From Arthrobacter sp. ov118 (GTDB lineage Bacteria; Actinomycetota; Actinomycetes; Actinomycetales; Micrococcaceae): a stretch of DNA of 64,000 nucleotides. Below the pieces are notes generated by a model. It did no database searches, was not told where the DNA came from, and worked only from the letters and a program-made list of their open reading frames with translations. The stretch lies in the NCBI RefSeq assembly GCF_900116495.1, contig NZ_FPAY01000006.1, positions 62,001 to 126,000 on the forward strand, read 5' to 3'. Below are positions 42,592-51,128 of the stretch, piece after piece. Positions within the stretch are counted from its first letter, which is position 1. Each line of letters starts with the position of its first letter. Both the position numbers and the translations under genes were made by a program.

Positions 42592-43494
42592 ATGCGCACC
42601 CGATACCTTCTTCCCGTTCTCACCCTAGCCACGGCGCTTTCGCTCTCAGGCTGTGTCAACAACAGCGAACCCGCCGCTACCAGCGGGGCCACCGGGACCG
42701 CTGACGCCGTCAACGTGCAAAAGAATGACTCCATTGCCGCGTCGCTCCCGGAAAAAATGAAGACCTCAGGCGTGCTCAACGTCGGCATGGCCAACAACTA
42801 CCCGCCCAACGAGTTTAAGGACGATAACGGTGAGCCGGCAGGCTGGTCTGTAGACCTCACCAACGCCCTTGGCAAGGTCATGGGGTTGAAGGTCAATTTC
42901 GACATCGGCACCTTCGACAACATTCTGCCGGCAGTGAAAGCAGGGAAGGATGACATGGGAATGTCGTCGTTCTCCGACACGCTGGAACGCGAAAAGCAGG
43001 TGGATTTCGTGAACTACTACTCTGCCGGCATCCAATGGGCCTCCCCGAAGGGCAAGACCGTGGACCCGAACAACGCGTGCGGGCTTAAGGTCGCCGTTCA
43101 GGCCACCACCTATGAGGACACGCACGAGGTGCCGGCCAAGTCGAAGGCTTGCACGGATGCAGGCAAGCCGGCGATCACCATTTTCAAGTACGACGCGCAG
43201 GACCAGGCGACCAACGCCCTCGTGGTGGGACAGGTCGACGCGATGAGCGCCGACTCGCCGGTGACTCTCTACGCGATCTCCAAGACCAAGGACAAGTTGC
43301 AGACCGCCGGCGACGCCTTCGAGGTGGCGCCGTACGGGATGCCCGTGGCCAAGGGGAGTGAATTTACGCCGGTCCTGCAGAAGGCGCTCCAGTCCCTGAT
43401 CGACGATGGCACGTACAACAAGATCCTGTCCAAGTGGGGCGTCGAATCCGGTGGCGTGAAGACGGCAACGCTCAACGTGGCAGCCAAAGGGTGA
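42592..43494 (+). CDS. ABC transporter substrate-binding lipoprotein, polar amino-acid type (SBP family 3)
   Basis: A 300-residue surface lipoprotein with signal peptide and lipobox LSGC (Cys21). Family 3 binding-protein features are LNVGMANNYPPNEFKDDNGEPAGW near the N-lobe, DMGMSSFSDTLEREKQVDFV, and a VAVQATTYEDT hinge region. It captures an amino acid or similar charged solute outside the membrane and passes it to the permease 6 bases downstream. The ribosome site is TAAGGAAG. Confidence 0.92.
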   Translation: MRTRYLLPVLTLATALSLSGCVNNSEPAATSGATGTADAVNVQKNDSIAASLPEKMKTSGVLNVGMANNYPPNEFKDDNGEPAGWSVDLTNALGKVMGLKVNFDIGTFDNILPAVKAGKDDMGMSSFSDTLEREKQVDFVNYYSAGIQWASPKGKTVDPNNACGLKVAVQATTYEDTHEVPAKSKACTDAGKPAITIFKYDAQDQATNALVVGQVDAMSADSPVTLYAISKTKDKLQTAGDAFEVAPYGMPVAKGSEFTPVLQKALQSLIDDGTYNKILSKWGVESGGVKTATLNVAAKG

Positions 43495-43500
43495 TAGCAC

Positions 43501-44520
43501 ATGAGCGAGCCGGAATCCGACAGGATGATTGAGTCGGAACCTGACAGGAAGATGCGGGCCCGGGGCGGACAGGACGCGGACACCTCGTCGGCGGAGGCGA
43601 TAGTCGCGGTCCCGCTGCGACACCCGTGGCGGATCGTGATTGCCGTAGTTCTGCTGCTTGGGTTGGCGGTCTTTGTGCTGGACGCCGCCCAGCGCTCGGA
43701 CTATGGCTGGCCGGATGTGGGTAAGTACATCTTTGACCGACGGATCAGCCAGGCCGCGTGGGTAACGTTGTGGCTGACCATCTACTCGATGATCGGCGCG
43801 ATCGTCCTCGGCCTGCTGCTGGCCATCATGCGGCTCTCACCAAATCCGGTGCTGAAGAGCATAGCCTGGCTGTACATCTGGGTCTTCCGGGGAACTCCGG
43901 TCTATGTGCAACTGGTGTTCTGGGGCATCGTGGCGTTGATCTACCCGGTGTTCACGCTGGGGATTCCGTTCACGACGCCGTGGGTCACCGTCCCGAACGA
44001 GATCTTCACAAACCTGTTCATCACCGCCGTGATCGGGCTGGCCTTGAATGAGGCCGCCTACATGTCTGAAATCGTGCGTGCCGGCTTGCTGTCTGTGGAC
44101 GAGGGCCAGGCAGAGGCTTCGACGGCCCTGGCGATGTCTTGGGGCCAGACCATGCGGTACGTCGTGGTGCCGCAGGCCATGAAGATCATCATTCCGCCTA
44201 CCGGCAATGAAGTGATTTCGATGCTTAAAACCACCTCCCTGGTGGCCGCGATCCCGTTGAGTGTTGACCTTTACGGAGTGTCCCGCGGCATTTCCGCGGT
44301 GACGTTCACTCCGGTCCCGCTGCTGATTGTGGCTTCCCTCTGGTACCTGCTCTTCACCTCCATTCTGATGGTGGGACAGCACTTCATTGAAAAGCGGTTC
44401 TCCCGCGGAACTGGGCGGGTCAAGACGGGCAAGGAACCGGCGGCGCCGGAGGCACCACCCACTGCGGGACCCGGCGCCCCGGGTGTACCGCTCGGCACAG
44501 ACTTTGGAGGAAAAGGATGA
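43501..44520 (+). CDS. ABC transporter permease, polar amino-acid type
   Basis: A 339-residue HisM/GlnP-like membrane protein with an extended charged N-terminus (about 40 residues) and five or six helices. The binding-protein-dependent signature NEAAYMSEIVRAGLLSVDEGQAEASTALAMSW (EAA loop, shown in part) contacts the ATPase. The C-terminal tail is Pro/Gly-rich and cytoplasmic. It overlaps the ATPase gene by 4 bases (ATGA), so the subunits are translated together. Confidence 0.92.
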   Translation: MSEPESDRMIESEPDRKMRARGGQDADTSSAEAIVAVPLRHPWRIVIAVVLLLGLAVFVLDAAQRSDYGWPDVGKYIFDRRISQAAWVTLWLTIYSMIGAIVLGLLLAIMRLSPNPVLKSIAWLYIWVFRGTPVYVQLVFWGIVALIYPVFTLGIPFTTPWVTVPNEIFTNLFITAVIGLALNEAAYMSEIVRAGLLSVDEGQAEASTALAMSWGQTMRYVVVPQAMKIIIPPTGNEVISMLKTTSLVAAIPLSVDLYGVSRGISAVTFTPVPLLIVASLWYLLFTSILMVGQHFIEKRFSRGTGRVKTGKEPAAPEAPPTAGPGAPGVPLGTDFGGKG

Positions 44521-45284
44521 CCGGCGCGCCAATGGTGCTTGCGGAGAAGGTTTCCAAGAATTTCGGCACCAACAGAGTCTTGCGCGGAATCAGCCTGGAG
44601 GTCGACCCCGGGGAGGTTCTCTGCATTGTGGGGCCCAGCGGTTCGGGTAAGTCGACGTTCCTGCGGTGTATCAACCACCTGGAACGCGTTGATGGCGGCC
44701 GGCTTTCGGTCGACGGACAACTGGTCGGCTACCGTCAAAAAGGCGAAAAGCTCTACGAACTCAAGCTCAAGGAAGCCGCTTTCCAACGCCAGGAAATCGG
44801 GATGGTCTTCCAGCGATTCAACCTGTTCCCGCACCTGACCGCGGTGGAGAACATCACCCTTGCTCCCATGCGGGTGAAGGGTCTTTCTAGGACCAAAGCC
44901 ACTGCCCGGGCCAAGGAACTCCTGGAGCGTGTGGGGCTGGGAGATAAGGGCGATGCCTATCCGGCGCACCTGTCGGGTGGCCAGCAGCAGCGTGTGGCCA
45001 TCGCCCGCGCCCTGGCGATGGACCCCAAGCTGATGCTCTTCGACGAGCCGACAAGTGCCTTGGATCCGGAGCTGGTGGGTGAGGTGCTGGACGTCATGAA
45101 GGGACTGGCCAAAAGCGGCATGACCATGATCGTGGTGACCCACGAGATGGGATTCGCCCGCGAGGTGGCGGACACGCTGGTCTTCATGGACGACGGCGTG
45201 GTGGTGGAGGCAGGACCGCCACGCCAGGTCCTCAGCGATCCGCAGCACGACCGGACCAAGGCGTTCCTGTCCAAGGTCCTCTGA
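44517..45284 (+). CDS. ABC transporter ATP-binding protein, polar amino-acid type (GlnQ-like)
   Basis: A 255-residue ATPase with Walker A GPSGSGKST, the Q-loop VFQRFNLFPHL, the signature LSGGQQQRVAIARAL and Walker B LMLFDEPTSALD, then the switch His in VVTHEMGFA. About 15 extra residues (GYRQKGEKLYELKLKE) before the Q-loop are seen in many actinobacterial GlnQ-type ATPases. It powers the importer formed with the two genes upstream. Confidence 0.94.
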   Translation: MTGAPMVLAEKVSKNFGTNRVLRGISLEVDPGEVLCIVGPSGSGKSTFLRCINHLERVDGGRLSVDGQLVGYRQKGEKLYELKLKEAAFQRQEIGMVFQRFNLFPHLTAVENITLAPMRVKGLSRTKATARAKELLERVGLGDKGDAYPAHLSGGQQQRVAIARALAMDPKLMLFDEPTSALDPELVGEVLDVMKGLAKSGMTMIVVTHEMGFAREVADTLVFMDDGVVVEAGPPRQVLSDPQHDRTKAFLSKVL

Positions 45285-45513
45285 TGCGGGGGCGTCACGT
45301 CAGGCAGGTTTTCCGATCCCCGCCCTGAGGGGTTCCGCGGTTCTCCGGGAAGCCCCGACTGCAGCAGGGCTCAAAGTCTGTTCTGCGTGACGCCTCACCC
45401 GGTCAGGAGACAGACCCGTTCCCAGTCGCCCCAAAAGCCCCGGTGCCAGGCCCGACACCCCGGCATGGTCGCCGGTTCGGCTTCAGGGCGGGCCGTAGGA
45501 CAGACTTGTTGCC

Positions 45514-46872
45514 GTGAGCAACTCTCCCCGGTCTGGCCTGGCCGTCGCCGGCCTTAGCCTCGGCACCGCACTGAATCCGCTGAACTCCTCGATGATCGCC
45601 GTCGCCCTCGTGGTGCTGCGGGCGGATTTCGGGCTCGACGTCGCCACGGTCACCTGGGTGATCACGGCCTTCTACCTCACCTCCGCAGCCGGCCAGCCGC
45701 TCATGGGGCGGTTCGCGGACCGGTTCGGCCCGCGCAGGCTGTTCATGCTGGGCATGGCACTGGTGGTGGTGACGTGTTCGCTGGCCCCCTTTGCGCCGAA
45801 CTTCGCCCTGCTCTGCGTGGCCCGCGCCTTCATGGCCCTCGGCACCGCCACCGCCTACCCGAGCGCCGTCGTCATGGTCGGGGAACTGGCGCGGCAGGCG
45901 AACGTGAAATCCACGCGGCCGCTGGGCCGGATCCAAATGGCCAACACGTCCGCCGCCGCCGTCGGGCCCGTGGTGGGCGGGCTGCTGGTGAGCCTGATCG
46001 GATGGCAGGCGCTGTTCCTGGTGAACGTCCCGCTATCGCTGGTGGCCATCGTGTTGGTCCGGCGCTTCGCCCCTGCCGACGAGGGGCGCGAACGCGGCCG
46101 AGTCTCCGAGTTGCTGCGGGACTCGGACGTCCCCGGAATTCTGGCCTTCCTCGGCGCCATGGTGCTGGTGATGATGGCGCTGCTGAACGTGCTTCCCGGC
46201 TACCGCTGGGGGCTGCTGGGCGGCGGGACGCTGCTCACGGTGCTGTTCGTCTGGCGCGAGCTGCGGTTCAGCCCGCCGTTCCTGGACCTGCGGCTGCTGG
46301 GCCGCAACCGGCCGCTGTTGCTGGTCTACCTGGGGTTCGCGGTGTTCAGCGCCGTGTACTACTTCGCGTTCTTCGGCCTGCCGCAGCTGCTGCAGGAAGC
46401 CGGCGGCTACGATCCGGGCGTCGTCGGGGTGCTGATGCTGCCGCTGGCCGCGATGTCGGTGGTGGTGACGCCTTTCACGGTCCGCGCGATCGACCGTTTC
46501 CACGTCAAGCGGGTGCTGATCGCCGGCGTGGTGCTGCTCATTGCGGCGTCGGGGGCGATGTGGCTGCTGACGGCGTCGTTCGCCATCCCGCTGGTGCTTG
46601 CCATGACAGCCCTGCTGGGCGTGCCGTACGGGGTGGTCGGCCTCGCCTCCAGCCAGGGCATGTACCTGTCCACCCGGCCGGAGGAGCGCGGCGTGGCCGC
46701 CGGGATCTACCAGACCTGCCGGTACGTCGGGGCGATCACGGCCACCGTGCTGATCGGCATCTTCTACGGCACCGGCGTCAACCAGGCCAACTGGGGCCTG
46801 ATGGTGTTCGTGATGCTGGGGCTGGGAGCTGTGGTGTTGGTCGTGTCGCTGCTGTGGCGGGAACGGGAATAG
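45514..46872 (+). CDS. MFS transporter, drug:proton antiporter type
   Basis: A 452-residue membrane protein with 12 or more helices. LNSSMIAVALVVLRADFGLDVATVTWVITAF at the first helix pair (shown in part) is the DHA-type D1 region, and GRFADRFGPRRLFMLG is the loop 2-3 motif. Such proteins export drugs or metabolites. It starts with GTG and is preceded by TAGGA. It is a solo gene after the amino-acid ABC operon and converges on the methyltransferase gene. Confidence 0.88.
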   Translation: MSNSPRSGLAVAGLSLGTALNPLNSSMIAVALVVLRADFGLDVATVTWVITAFYLTSAAGQPLMGRFADRFGPRRLFMLGMALVVVTCSLAPFAPNFALLCVARAFMALGTATAYPSAVVMVGELARQANVKSTRPLGRIQMANTSAAAVGPVVGGLLVSLIGWQALFLVNVPLSLVAIVLVRRFAPADEGRERGRVSELLRDSDVPGILAFLGAMVLVMMALLNVLPGYRWGLLGGGTLLTVLFVWRELRFSPPFLDLRLLGRNRPLLLVYLGFAVFSAVYYFAFFGLPQLLQEAGGYDPGVVGVLMLPLAAMSVVVTPFTVRAIDRFHVKRVLIAGVVLLIAASGAMWLLTASFAIPLVLAMTALLGVPYGVVGLASSQGMYLSTRPEERGVAAGIYQTCRYVGAITATVLIGIFYGTGVNQANWGLMVFVMLGLGAVVLVVSLLWRERE

Positions 46873-46888
46873 GACGACGACGGCGGCG

Positions 46889-47803
46889 CTACAGCCACGC
46901 GCGCACGAGGCCGCCGCGCTGTGCCGCTGGAGGCCCGGCGTCGGGCGTTTCGGCGTCGGGCATCTCTGGCGTCTCGGCGTCGGGAGTCAGCGAGATGCGC
47001 CGGTCGTAGCGTGAGCACAGCTCCTGGACCGGGTGTTCGGTGCAGCGCCAGCCGGCCACTCCAAGGACGCGGGCCGGGTCCGGGGGGTCGGCCCGTGCCA
47101 GCAGTTCGCTCATCGGCAGCCCGGACTGGATACTGAACTCGCGCAGCTTGGCTCCAAAGTCCTCAGTGCGGGGCAGTGCCACAGCGCGCTCTATGACGGC
47201 CCTCGATCGGGGCGCCGACAACGCCGCGACCTCCTTCAGTGTCAGGAGCTGGGCGTCCGCGTCGAGATAGGGCAGCAGGCCTTCAATGACCCAGGTGGTG
47301 GGCTGGCTCCGGTCAAAGCCGGCCGCCTGGAGTTGCTCGGCCCAGGAACAGGACAAGTCGGCCGGCACCGACACCAGCTCGCATCCGAGCTCAGCCGACA
47401 GGCCGGCCAGCACCTCGGCTTTGAACTCCAACACCGTGGCCAGGTCGAGCTCCAGGACGCGGGCGTCATCGGCCCAGGGGAGCCGGTAGGCGCGGGTGTC
47501 CAACCCCGCGCCGAGGATGACCGTCTGGGGCGTTTGTTCGGCGGGCTGGAGGAAATCGTCGATGAAGCGGGTACGCATGCCGATGTAGGTCGAGGCCAGC
47601 AGGATCGGGTGGTGCAGGGGAGGGGCGTCCAAAGGGTTCGGCGGCCACACGAGAGGCCAGTCCTGCAACGAGTGCGCGTTCTCCACCAGGGCCGCAGCAT
47701 AGGGGTCGTCAATCAGCTTGTCCGGCCGTGACGCCTCCACGGCCCGTCCAGCCGCAACCGCAAGGGCCGTCATCGGCAGCCCCTCGCCCTCAAGACCTGT
47801 CAC
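46889..47803 (-). CDS. SAM-dependent methyltransferase, LCM/TIGR00027 family
   Basis: A 304-residue class I methyltransferase of the type common in mycobacteria. RPDKLIDDPYAAALV is the N-terminal signature, VILGAGLDTRAYRLPW binds SAM, and WVIEGLLPYLD is the central motif. The GTG start at 47803 is chosen because GGGGAGG lies seven bases before it. The last 30 residues carry an in-frame repeat (PDAETPEMPDAETPDAG) that is not part of the family fold. Substrate unknown; leucine-carboxyl or small-molecule O-methylation is typical. Confidence 0.87.
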   Translation of the reverse strand: MTGLEGEGLPMTALAVAAGRAVEASRPDKLIDDPYAAALVENAHSLQDWPLVWPPNPLDAPPLHHPILLASTYIGMRTRFIDDFLQPAEQTPQTVILGAGLDTRAYRLPWADDARVLELDLATVLEFKAEVLAGLSAELGCELVSVPADLSCSWAEQLQAAGFDRSQPTTWVIEGLLPYLDADAQLLTLKEVAALSAPRSRAVIERAVALPRTEDFGAKLREFSIQSGLPMSELLARADPPDPARVLGVAGWRCTEHPVQELCSRYDRRISLTPDAETPEMPDAETPDAGPPAAQRGGLVRAWL

Positions 47804-47874
47804 CGCCGGACCTCCCCGTTCGTGTTGGTGACATCCTTGCACAAGGTCGTGGCAGTGGTGTGAGACCGGATCCG

Positions 47875-48273
47875 TTAGGGGGTACTGCCGGGGGACTCCG
47901 TACGGAGGCCCGCTTCCGTCGCAGCGGCGACAAGTTCGACGTCGTAGGCCACCAGGACGTCCGTCTGCAGCCGGATTGCGGTGGCAAGGTGGATCGCGTC
48001 GGCGCTACGCAGCTTCCCGGGCATGGCGGCGGCGTACAGGAGATCCGAACGGGCTACATCCACGAGGTTGATTCCGCCCAACACCGTGTTGATCGATTCG
48101 GCCGGAAGGCCCCGGCGGTGAGCGGCGCAATGCAGTTCCGTGTAGAGGAGCATGGAGGCCACCAGATGGTCGCCTCGATGCGCTGCTGCTGAAAGGTACT
48201 GTGCCGCGGCCGCCGAATCGGGTTCCTCCACGATCAACTTAATGGCGGCGGAAGTGTCTATGTAGACGATCAA
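47875..48273 (-). CDS. vapC: PIN-domain toxin (VapC-like)
   Basis: A 132-residue RNase-like toxin. The acidic metal-binding residues are present: Asp6 in YIDTSAA, Glu46 in TELHCAA, Asp92 in SADAIHLA and Asp111 near AYDVEL. VapC toxins cut tRNA or rRNA to stop growth. Its start overlaps the antitoxin gene by 4 bases (48270-48273), the normal antitoxin-first arrangement on the minus strand. Confidence 0.9.
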   Translation of the reverse strand: MIVYIDTSAAIKLIVEEPDSAAAAQYLSAAAHRGDHLVASMLLYTELHCAAHRRGLPAESINTVLGGINLVDVARSDLLYAAAMPGKLRSADAIHLATAIRLQTDVLVAYDVELVAAATEAGLRTESPGSTP

Positions 48274-48536
48274 CGGTCGCCGCGCAGCTCGGAGACGATC
48301 TCGGCAGTAGTCGCGTCGCTGCTGACGCGCCGCACAATCTGGAAATCAACAGCTTGTGAGGCCGCCCGCCGCACACTTCCGGAAAGCAGCAGCCGCTCGA
48401 ACGGAGAGACTGCCGGCGGAATCAACGTGGCTGCCACTTCGCCGTTGTTGGTGACATCGATGGTTTCGCCGTTCTTCACGCGCTCAAGGATCTTGCTGCT
48501 CTGATTGCGGAGCTCACGGTGCGGGATGGTTGTCAT
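48270..48536 (-). CDS. vapB: Phd/YefM-family antitoxin (VapB-like)
   Basis: An 88-residue antitoxin. The N-terminal Phd/YefM fold (MTTIPHRELRNQSSKILERV, GETIDVTNNGEVAATLIPP) should bind DNA and autoregulate. The C-terminal part (about 45-88) binds and neutralises the toxin. It is coupled to the PIN gene by a 4-base overlap. The start at 48536 is the family's; an upstream frame has no support. Confidence 0.9.
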   Translation of the reverse strand: MTTIPHRELRNQSSKILERVKNGETIDVTNNGEVAATLIPPAVSPFERLLLSGSVRRAASQAVDFQIVRRVSSDATTAEIVSELRGDR

Positions 48537-48650
48537 GACTGCCTCCGTAGCAATCGTAGCACTCGGCCTTGGCGCCCGGGAGAGAGGTACTTGCCTGGGT
48601 AAATCCGCCTGACGTTCAGGGCCTTGAAAGTTAGCCCCTGAACGCAAGGG

Positions 48651-49274
48651 CTAGGCCAGGCTGGGCGCGCCGGCGATCGCCGCCAGCTCCCCCTCGTCCT
48701 GGCCCGCGGTCAGCCGCTCGCCGTTGAGGTATTCAAGGTGCCAGCCGTCGACGGCGTGGTGGTGCGCCAGGTTGAGCACGGCGTTGTCGATGCTCGGCAG
48801 CGTGCGGCCGATGGCGCGGCTGAGGCTCACCCGGATGAGCGTGCCGTGGGCGACGACGAGGAGGCGGCGGCCGGGGAACTCCTCGGCCAGGGCTGCGAGC
48901 GCGGCCAGACCGCGTTCAGCCGCCTCGTCCTCGCTTTCGGCGCCGTGGAACCCGCCGGGCGTGCGCAGGGCGTCCAGTTCGGGGCCGTCCTGCATGCCCT
49001 CGGCCGGGCCGAAGCTACGCTCGGTGAGCTCCGGGACCCGCCGTGCCACCTTGAGCCCCAGCCCTGCGGCGATCAGGTCAGCAGTTTCCGCGGCGCGGCT
49101 CAGCGGCGAGGACACGACCGCGTCCCACTGGTAACCGGACAGGGTGGCGACGGCGTCCAGGGCTTGGCCGCGGCCGACGTCGTTGAGCGGAATGTCGCTG
49201 GATCCCTGCAGCCGGCGCTGCGCATTCCAATCGGTCTGGCCATGGCGGATGAGCGCGAAGGTCGTAAGGGTCAT
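48651..49274 (-). CDS. Histidine phosphatase family protein
   Basis: A 207-residue phosphoglycerate-mutase-like phosphatase. RHGQTDWN near residue 10 holds the phosphorylated His, VPELTERSFG holds a catalytic Glu and VVAHGTLIR the second His. It may act on phosphoglycolate, nucleotides, phosphosugars or proteins. The start MTLTTFALIRHG at 49274 is chosen; a Met three codons earlier is possible. It is a solo gene before the toxin-antitoxin pair on the same strand. Confidence 0.88.
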   Translation of the reverse strand: MTLTTFALIRHGQTDWNAQRRLQGSSDIPLNDVGRGQALDAVATLSGYQWDAVVSSPLSRAAETADLIAAGLGLKVARRVPELTERSFGPAEGMQDGPELDALRTPGGFHGAESEDEAAERGLAALAALAEEFPGRRLLVVAHGTLIRVSLSRAIGRTLPSIDNAVLNLAHHHAVDGWHLEYLNGERLTAGQDEGELAAIAGAPSLA

Positions 49275-49604
49275 GGCTAACATTCTGCCCTGACCGCGGA
49301 TTGACCCGGGAAACCGCTGCGTCACGAAGCGTGCCGCGACGGTCCGACCGTCCGTTATCGCGGCATCTTGACATGATCAGCGGCCGGGAATAGCTTCGGC
49401 CTTAACGAGGCGTTTCGCCCGTTTCTCACTGGTTTTTCACAAAATTACTCGGCGCTCAAGTGTGACCGCTGATGCCTGGCCGGGGAGCCAGAACACACGC
49501 CCGGGGGTCTGGTAGCACCGCATGATGGAGCGGTCTGCGCGACCGGCCGGTGTAGTACGCCGGGGGGATCCAAATTTCGGTCTCGCACCTACAAGGAGTC
49601 AGAA
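49275..49604. other. Divergent intergenic region, 330 bases
   Basis: Between the phosphatase and SnoaL-like starts I see one strong promoter (49368-49396, plus strand). The remaining 200 bases would be transcribed as a leader. I recognise no riboswitch in it. A short CCGGCCGG run lies at 49530-49540. Confidence 0.55.
49368..49396 (+). promoter_or_regulatory. Strong sigma70-type promoter of the SnoaL-like gene
   Basis: The consensus -35 TTGACA (49368-49373) and TAGCTT (49391-49396) are 17 bases apart, the best promoter match I noted in the window. It implies a leader of about 200 bases before 49605. Confidence 0.65.
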
Positions 49605-50024
49605 ATGTCTAAAGGTGTTGGATTGATTGAGAGGTTCTACAAGGACGTCATAGAGAGCGGAAACCTCGACCTTATCGATGAGTTGGCCGCGGATAGCTAT
49701 GTGGATCACGAGGAGGCCCTACCCGGGCAACCGCCGGGCAAAGACGGTGTCAAGTACTTCGTCAACATGATGCGGTCGGCTTTCCCGGATATCAAGGTCA
49801 AGGAGATTGAGCCCGCGCTGACCGACGGAAACATGGAGGCGTGCCACGTGGTTCTCACGGGCACTCATCGTGGGGAACTGGGCGGCTTCCCGGCATCCGG
49901 CAAGAGCGTCGAGTTCGACTGCACTGACATCATCCGTGTCGAAGACGGCAAAGTGGCCGAGCACTGGGGCACCACAGATAACCTGAGCCTCATGCGGCAA
50001 ATTGGCGCTGTGGCCGTTGGATAA
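49605..50024 (+). CDS. SnoaL-like/ester cyclase fold protein
   Basis: A 139-residue NTF2-like protein. LIERFYKDVIESGNLDLIDELAADSYVDHE (shown in part, at the start), the HRGELGGFPASGKSVEF strand and IIRVEDGKVAEHWGTTD are typical of the SnoaL-like ester cyclase family. The family has cyclases, hydrolases and many of unknown use; His and Asp line the pocket. AAGGAG stands before the ATG. It is alone and has a strong promoter with a long leader, so expression could be high. Confidence 0.87.
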   Translation: MSKGVGLIERFYKDVIESGNLDLIDELAADSYVDHEEALPGQPPGKDGVKYFVNMMRSAFPDIKVKEIEPALTDGNMEACHVVLTGTHRGELGGFPASGKSVEFDCTDIIRVEDGKVAEHWGTTDNLSLMRQIGAVAVG

Positions 50025-50045
50025 AGGCCGGCAGACAATAACGAA

Positions 50046-50086
50046 AACGGCTGTCCACGTTCCCCCATGGAACGCGAACAGCCGTT
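50046..50086 (-). terminator. Terminator at the end of the acid-sugar operon
   Basis: AACGGCTGT (50046-50054) pairs with ACAGCCGTT (50078-50086), with an inner GTTCC/GGAAC stem. On the minus strand it is followed by TTTTCGTTATT, a good intrinsic terminator for the DeoR-end operon. It may also serve the convergent SnoaL-like gene. Confidence 0.7.
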
Positions 50087-50145
50087 CGACGCCAGCACCG
50101 TTCGACGCCAGGGCCGTTCGACGCCAGGGCCGTTCGACGTCGGCG
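50082..50145. repeat. Four tandem copies of a 16-bp unit downstream of the DeoR gene
   Basis: CCGTTCGACGCCAGCA, two exact CCGTTCGACGCCAGGG and a decayed CCGTTCGACGTCGGCG lie head to tail between the terminator and the DeoR stop codon. Confidence 0.85.
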
Positions 50146-50153
50146 AGGTTGCG

Positions 50154-50939
50154 TCAGGCGGCCTGTGCCGGCGGCAGGTCAACGAGCTGGACCGTCACGC
50201 CGGATCTCCTGAAGAGCTCAACCTGCTCCGGATCCGCGTGGTCGTCGGTGACGAGGATCCAGGGGGCGGGAAGCCGGACCCAGGCATGGAAGGGACGCTT
50301 GCCAAGCTTCGTGGAATCCGCGAGCACGTAGAGCATGTCGCCGCGGCGCGCCATCAGTTCTTTGAGGCGCGTCTGCGCCTGGTCGGCTTCACACAGACCG
50401 GCGTCGGCCGTGACGGCGTCCGCGCCCAGGAACACCCGGTCGAACGTCATGCGTTCCAGGGCGGCCTCCGCAATGGGACCCACGAATGTCTGGCTGACCC
50501 CGCGGAGGCGTCCGCCCAGGCAGTCCACCTGGATTCCGGGCGAGTCGGCCAGTTCCTGGAGCGTGTTAATTCCCGGTGTGGTGACGGACAGATTTTCCCT
50601 GTCCCGCAGGGCGTGCGCCATGGCGCCAACTGTTGAGCCGCCGTCGAGCAGGATATTTTCCCCGTCCTTGACCTCGGAGGCAGCCCAAAGAGCGATGGCA
50701 TGCTTTTGTTCAAAGGCCTCGCCGGTCCGCTGCCGCAGTGACGGCTCAGGGTGCGCGCCCAACGCGACGGCGCCCCCGTAAGTCCTGGCGAGTTTCCCCT
50801 GCTCGTTCAACCGGGCAAGGTCGCGCCGGATCGTGGAAGCGGTCACGGCAAAACGCCCCGCCAGTTCCTCCACGGACGCCAGGCCCGTGGTCACGGCAAG
50901 GTGGTAAATCTCTTCGCGCCTGGCTTTGGCGGTAGTCAT
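50154..50939 (-). CDS. DeoR/GlpR-family transcriptional regulator
   Basis: A 261-residue repressor. The N-terminal DeoR helix-turn-helix is clear (REEIYHLAVTTGLASVEELA, then TASTIRRDLARLNEQGKLARTYGG). The C-terminal sugar-phosphate-binding domain has DGGSTVGAMAHAL and VFLGADAVTADAGLCEAD. DeoR regulators usually respond to phosphorylated sugars. It is the last gene of the minus-strand acid-sugar operon, so it probably controls it. A palindrome at the divergent promoter 60465-60481 is the best operator candidate. Its upstream space holds a 15-bp repeat tract. Confidence 0.92.
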   Translation of the reverse strand: MTTAKARREEIYHLAVTTGLASVEELAGRFAVTASTIRRDLARLNEQGKLARTYGGAVALGAHPEPSLRQRTGEAFEQKHAIALWAASEVKDGENILLDGGSTVGAMAHALRDRENLSVTTPGINTLQELADSPGIQVDCLGGRLRGVSQTFVGPIAEAALERMTFDRVFLGADAVTADAGLCEADQAQTRLKELMARRGDMLYVLADSTKLGKRPFHAWVRLPAPWILVTDDHADPEQVELFRRSGVTVQLVDLPPAQAA

Positions 50940-51028
50940 CGCTGGCCCTCCTTCACCGGCTGGTGTCGCATCGTTGCCGTACCGGTCGGTACATCGCTGT
51001 GCTCATGGTATTCCGAGCCGGCGGGAAT

Positions 51029-51128
51029 CGGTTCACGGCGCATCGGCTCACTGCGCCTTCGTTCGGAGCGCATTTGTTCACCCCGCACCGGTTCCCCGCG
51101 CATCCGTTCACAGCGCACCCGTTCATAG
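51029..51128. repeat. Six to seven degenerate 15-bp tandem repeats upstream of the DeoR gene
   Basis: Units like CGGTTCACGGCGCAT (51029), CGGCTCACTGCGCCT, TCGTTCGGAGCGCAT, TTGTTCACCCCGCAC, CGGTTCCCCGCGCAT, CCGTTCACAGCGCAC and a partial CCGTTCATAG run head to tail. A 15-base unit keeps frame on both strands, so read-through frames give pentapeptide-like repeats. No gene is called here. It fills most of the gap between the SDR stop and the DeoR start. Confidence 0.8.

Noticed and set aside
49530..49545. Operator at CCGGCCGG before the SnoaL-like gene
   Set aside because: A short GC palindrome is expected by chance at this base composition and no second copy was seen.
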